Assembly: GCA_037176885.1 (NCBI GenBank)
Contig: JAWWNJ010000055.1
Span: forward strand, 682,001-746,000
Source: Favolaschia claudopus
Lineage: Eukaryota; Basidiomycota; Agaricomycetes; Agaricales; Mycenaceae
Length of the DNA stretch: 64,000 bases
Direction: 5' to 3'
Shown here in pieces: positions 61,017 through 64,000 of the stretch. A model generated the notes under the pieces. It ran no database searches. It saw only the letters and a list, made by a program, of their open reading frames with translations, and was not told where the DNA came from. The translations under genes were made by a program, and so were the position numbers. Position 1 is the stretch's first letter. Each line of letters starts with the position of its first letter.

Positions 61017-64000
61017 TTAACCATCAAGGAGAATTAGCGGTTCAGATAGAACTGGACGAGAATAATGTTCCTAGAATTTGCGCTTTGATGAAGTCTGGAG
61101 AAGAGGGATTTTCGATGGCCGAGACGAAAATGGCCTACCTGGCGGCTGCCATGCCAGAAATAGATGATGAACCCGCCGCTCAGTTATTCCAAGAATACAA
61201 CGAGCAGCTGACAGAAGGAAAGGAAGTCGGCGAATCCTATGTGGCTATCGTAGCCAACATAACGGACAAAGTCAGAGAAAAACTGAAGGATCCGGCCGCT
61301 GTGTTTATGACTGCCGGCATCGATATTGAGTCGGTTAGGCAAGAGCAATCTCGTCATTCAGCGGGGGAGCGCTGTCAGTGCTGTGACTACGCCGATTGGG
61401 TAGTACCCGGGTTTGAACACAATGAGACAAAAGTCGCTCTGATGGAGGAAATCATTCCCGAGGATCACCCGCCCGAAGTCGAGGTGAAGGAGGTGTTCTC
61501 GAAGAAGTATAAACCGGTAGCGCTAAAAGTAAAGCCGGTCCTCGAGCCGCTCCCTCCCGAGTTCAGGATAGAAAGGAATATCATCGGGGATCCATTGCAG
61601 AACCTCGTCCCGCTAGACCCTCACCCGCCAGAATTCGTTCCCGTTGGGAGATACACTGCGGAGAGGAAGGCGGTGGTAGACGAACTGCATAACGATGGAT
61701 TCTTGAATGATGAAGAGATGAAGCTGGTTCATCATATGTTATCTATACACGAAAATACGGTAGCATGGGATGACAGCGAAAGAGGAACTTTCAGAACGGA
61801 TTTCTTCCCGCCAGTAAAGTTCCCGGTGAAGCCAGACCATAAGGTTTGGGTGGAGAGAAATATTCCCATCCCGCCGGGACAGCTGGAAGAAGTCTGCAAG
61901 GTGCTTAGGGCGAGTATCGATGCCAATATATATGAACCATCTAATGGCTCGTATCGCACCAAGTACTTTGGGGTTCTGAAGAGTGATAAGAAGTCAATTC
62001 GGTTAGTGCATTCGCTGGAGCCGCTGAACGCGGTAACCATTGCACACTCTGGGGTGCCTCCCGGCGCCGCAGATCTGGCCGAACATTTCGCAGGAAGGGC
62101 TTGTGGGTCCACGTTTGATCTTTACTCTGGGTACAACCACCGGCTGATTGACCCGGAATCTCGAGATTACACAACCTTCCAAACTCCGTTTGGTGCGCTT
62201 CGATTGGTGAGATTGCCGCAGGGTTGGACCAACTCGGTGCCGATCTTCCACGAAGACGTAACTTACATCCTGCGAGATGAAATTCCTGCGGTTACTCGGC
62301 CGTATATAGATGATGTGCCTGTCGCCGGAGGCTTCACTCGATACGAAAAGCCTGACGGGACGTACGAGACCATCCCTGAGAACCCGCTGATAAGGGTCTT
62401 TGTGTGGTTACACTTGGTAGACTGCAACCGAGTACTTACCCGGCTAGCCTATTCTGGGGCGACTGTAAGCGGGAAGAAGTTGCAGATTTGCCGGGGAACT
62501 TTTAAGGTGGTCGGCCATGTCTGCTCATACGAGGGCATGCGCCCGGATGAAGATAGAATCGGCGTCATTGAGCGTTGGGGTCCGCTGAACGATTTCCACG
62601 ATGTGAAAGCTTTCCTGGGAACTGTGGGCGTTATGAGAGTGTTCATCCAAGACTATACAGTCAAGGCTGAGCCGATTCAGAAGCTCACCCGGAAGGAAGT
62701 CATATTCGAGTGGGGCCCGGCCCAAGACGCATGCATGAAAGTTTTGAAGAAGGCTTTGCGAGAATGTCCCGCGCTTAGACCTATAAGATATGAATGGGAC
62801 ACCGAAGTGGTACTGGCGGTCGATACGTCGTACCTTGGAGTTTGGGTGCATGTGTACCAGCGGGATCCTTTGGACCTAAATAAGCGGTACTATGCCCGCT
62901 TCAGCTCCATACCTTTGAATGACCGGGAGTCGAGGTATTCTCAGCCCAAGCGGGAATTGTTTGGCTTGAAGAGGGCGCTAGACCACATGCAATATTGGCT
63001 GTTGGGCTGCCGCAAGCTGGTCGTCGAAACCGACGCTCAGTACCTCAAGGGCATGTTGGATCACCCGGGAATGGGGCCCAACGCTACGATCAACCGCTGG
63101 ATTGAGGAGATCCTGATGTTTCATTTCACTCTGAAGCATGTACCGGGCAAGACTTTCGGGCCAGATGGACTCTCCCGCCGGCGTATTCAGCCGGGGGATC
63201 CAGAGTATGATCATCCAGAAGACGAGTTCGATAATAACGAGCCGCCGGGTCTTCATCCTGAAAGTAGTGCTTGGCCGCCTCTCAAGAACTTCGAGGATTT
63301 CAAGCACGATATTGACACCCGAGGTGGATATATGGTAGCGGAATTGGCGGGAGACGAGGCTCGGTCAGCCGCTGACTTCGGAAACGACGCCGAGCAGGCT
63401 TGGGCTTACACCCGCCTTGGTAGAGAATATGTTTTCGAAATCTTCTCTCAGTCAAAGGGTGACGACAAGCCAAACGGCGAGCCGCTGATCCCTGACCTCG
63501 AATTGAAATACGACCCGACGAAGCGGGAACCGTATTCTGAAGACCAACGATCGGTAGCAGCGAAGCTAGCGGACGAGCGGCTGCTCCTCATGAAGGACTG
63601 GCGGCGGAATACCCTGGCTCGCCCGGCTGGCATGAACGACAAGGAATACAAAGCCTTCTTGCGATTCGCCACCGGCTTCTTCGAGGACGCAGATGGAAAA
63701 CTCTATCATAAATCCTCAACGGGGAGTGCACATCAGTTGGTGGTAGACAAAGATCACCGAATGTATATGATGCGGGCGGCTCATGATAGCCTGGCCCACC
63801 GCGGTGTCTTTGCTACCAAATCCTTGATAGAAATGCGTTTCTGGTGGCCTGAGATGGAGCGGGACGTCACCTGGTATATTAAAACTTGCGAATTGTGTCA
63901 GTTAAGGCAAAGGACTTTATTAAAGATCCCGCCCGTTGTCACCCATACCCCTTCGCTCTTCCAGGTGGTGCACGTCGACGTGATGGTCGTTGGGACCCCT
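60995..64000 (+). CDS. pol: Retrotransposon Pol: reverse transcriptase, RNase H, integrase (partial)
   Basis: An open frame of about 1,000 codons to the window edge. The RT domain shows SYRTKYFGVLKSDKKSIRLV, STFDLYSGYNHRLIDPESRD, FQTPFGALRLVRLPQGWTNS and the catalytic RPYIDDVPV box. Tether and RNase H follow (VVLAVDTSYLGVWVHVYQRD, KRELFGLKRALDHMQYWLLG, LVVETDAQYLKGML). A linker leads to the integrase HHCC finger (HDSLAHRGVF...CELCQ) and the first integrase-core residues (VHVDVMVVGTP). The rest is outside the window. It is reached from pro by -1 frameshifting. Confidence 0.92.

Larger units (their letters stand above)
55904..64000 (+). mobile_element. Ty3/gypsy-type LTR retrotransposon, right end outside window
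   Basis: Order: probable 5' LTR and leader, gag (CCHC), aspartic protease, reverse transcriptase, RNase H, integrase zinc finger. RT before integrase is the Ty3/gypsy order. A candidate LTR end ...TTTCA at 57678 is followed after 2 nt by a TGG-starting candidate primer-binding site. The left edge is uncertain; TGAAAT at 55904 would mirror the TTTCA end. The 3' LTR is beyond the window, so LTR borders and target duplication cannot be confirmed. Long intact frames suggest a young copy. Confidence 0.8.

Overview
The window is nuclear DNA of a filamentous basidiomycete, most likely a mushroom-forming Agaricomycete. Genes are densely packed on both strands and interrupted by many introns of about 47-66 nt. 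The families are fungal (Cms1, MRP10, Met30/SconB, a TmpA-like membrane protein). Nothing bacterial is present. Exon joins were made by eye from splice signals and family conservation; edges are most reliable where given explicitly.

Layout. 0-4 kb: SMC3 (cohesin) on the minus strand, its last residues lost at the left edge. 4.1-4.4 kb: an array of C/G-run palindromes. 5.2-6.8 kb: mRNA cap methyltransferase ABD1. 6.9-8.5 kb: a secreted DOMON/cytochrome b561 protein. 8.8-10.2 kb: nucleoside diphosphate kinase divergent from QCR7. 10.2-13.1 kb: transketolase. 13.7-18.2 kb: CMC2-like CX9C protein, TACO1/YebC-like mitochondrial translation activator, an NYN-domain RNase-like protein and mitoribosomal MRP10. 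18.5-19.6 kb: tail-anchored UBC6-type E2. 20.4-26 kb: SF3A1/PRP21, CMS1, an ERI1-like exonuclease. 26.1-28.3 kb: TmpA-like membrane protein. 29.4-34.4 kb: NDC80 divergent from MOG1, then an MIT-domain protein. 34.5-38.8 kb: RSP5 HECT ligase and prephenate dehydratase. 39.1-45.2 kb: SMG6/EST1-like PIN protein, NTF2-like protein, STRAP-like WD40 protein. 45.6-46.8 kb: a 5'-truncated, decayed LINE. 47.3-51.1 kb: MET30/SconB and GSK3.

The right end (51.7-64 kb) is accessory DNA: a non-coding array with a TGTCC core every 22 nt, a TATA-bearing F-box-like gene without a clear ATG, a Ulp1-like cysteine protease with a complete catalytic set, and a Ty3/gypsy-type LTR retrotransposon running off the right edge. 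Its gag, pro and pol frames are joined by two successive -1 register changes; the pro-pol step carries a canonical A AAT TTT slippery heptamer.

Most of the window is housekeeping: chromosome segregation (SMC3, NDC80), RNA processing and decay (ABD1, SF3A1, CMS1, SMG6, ERI1-like), mitochondria (QCR7, CMC2-like, TACO1-like, MRP10) and ubiquitin control (UBC6, RSP5, MET30). The least explained items are the 22-nt array, the palindrome array beside SMC3, an NDK intron with a GA donor, a STRAP start codon split by an intron, and the retroelement's double frameshift layout.
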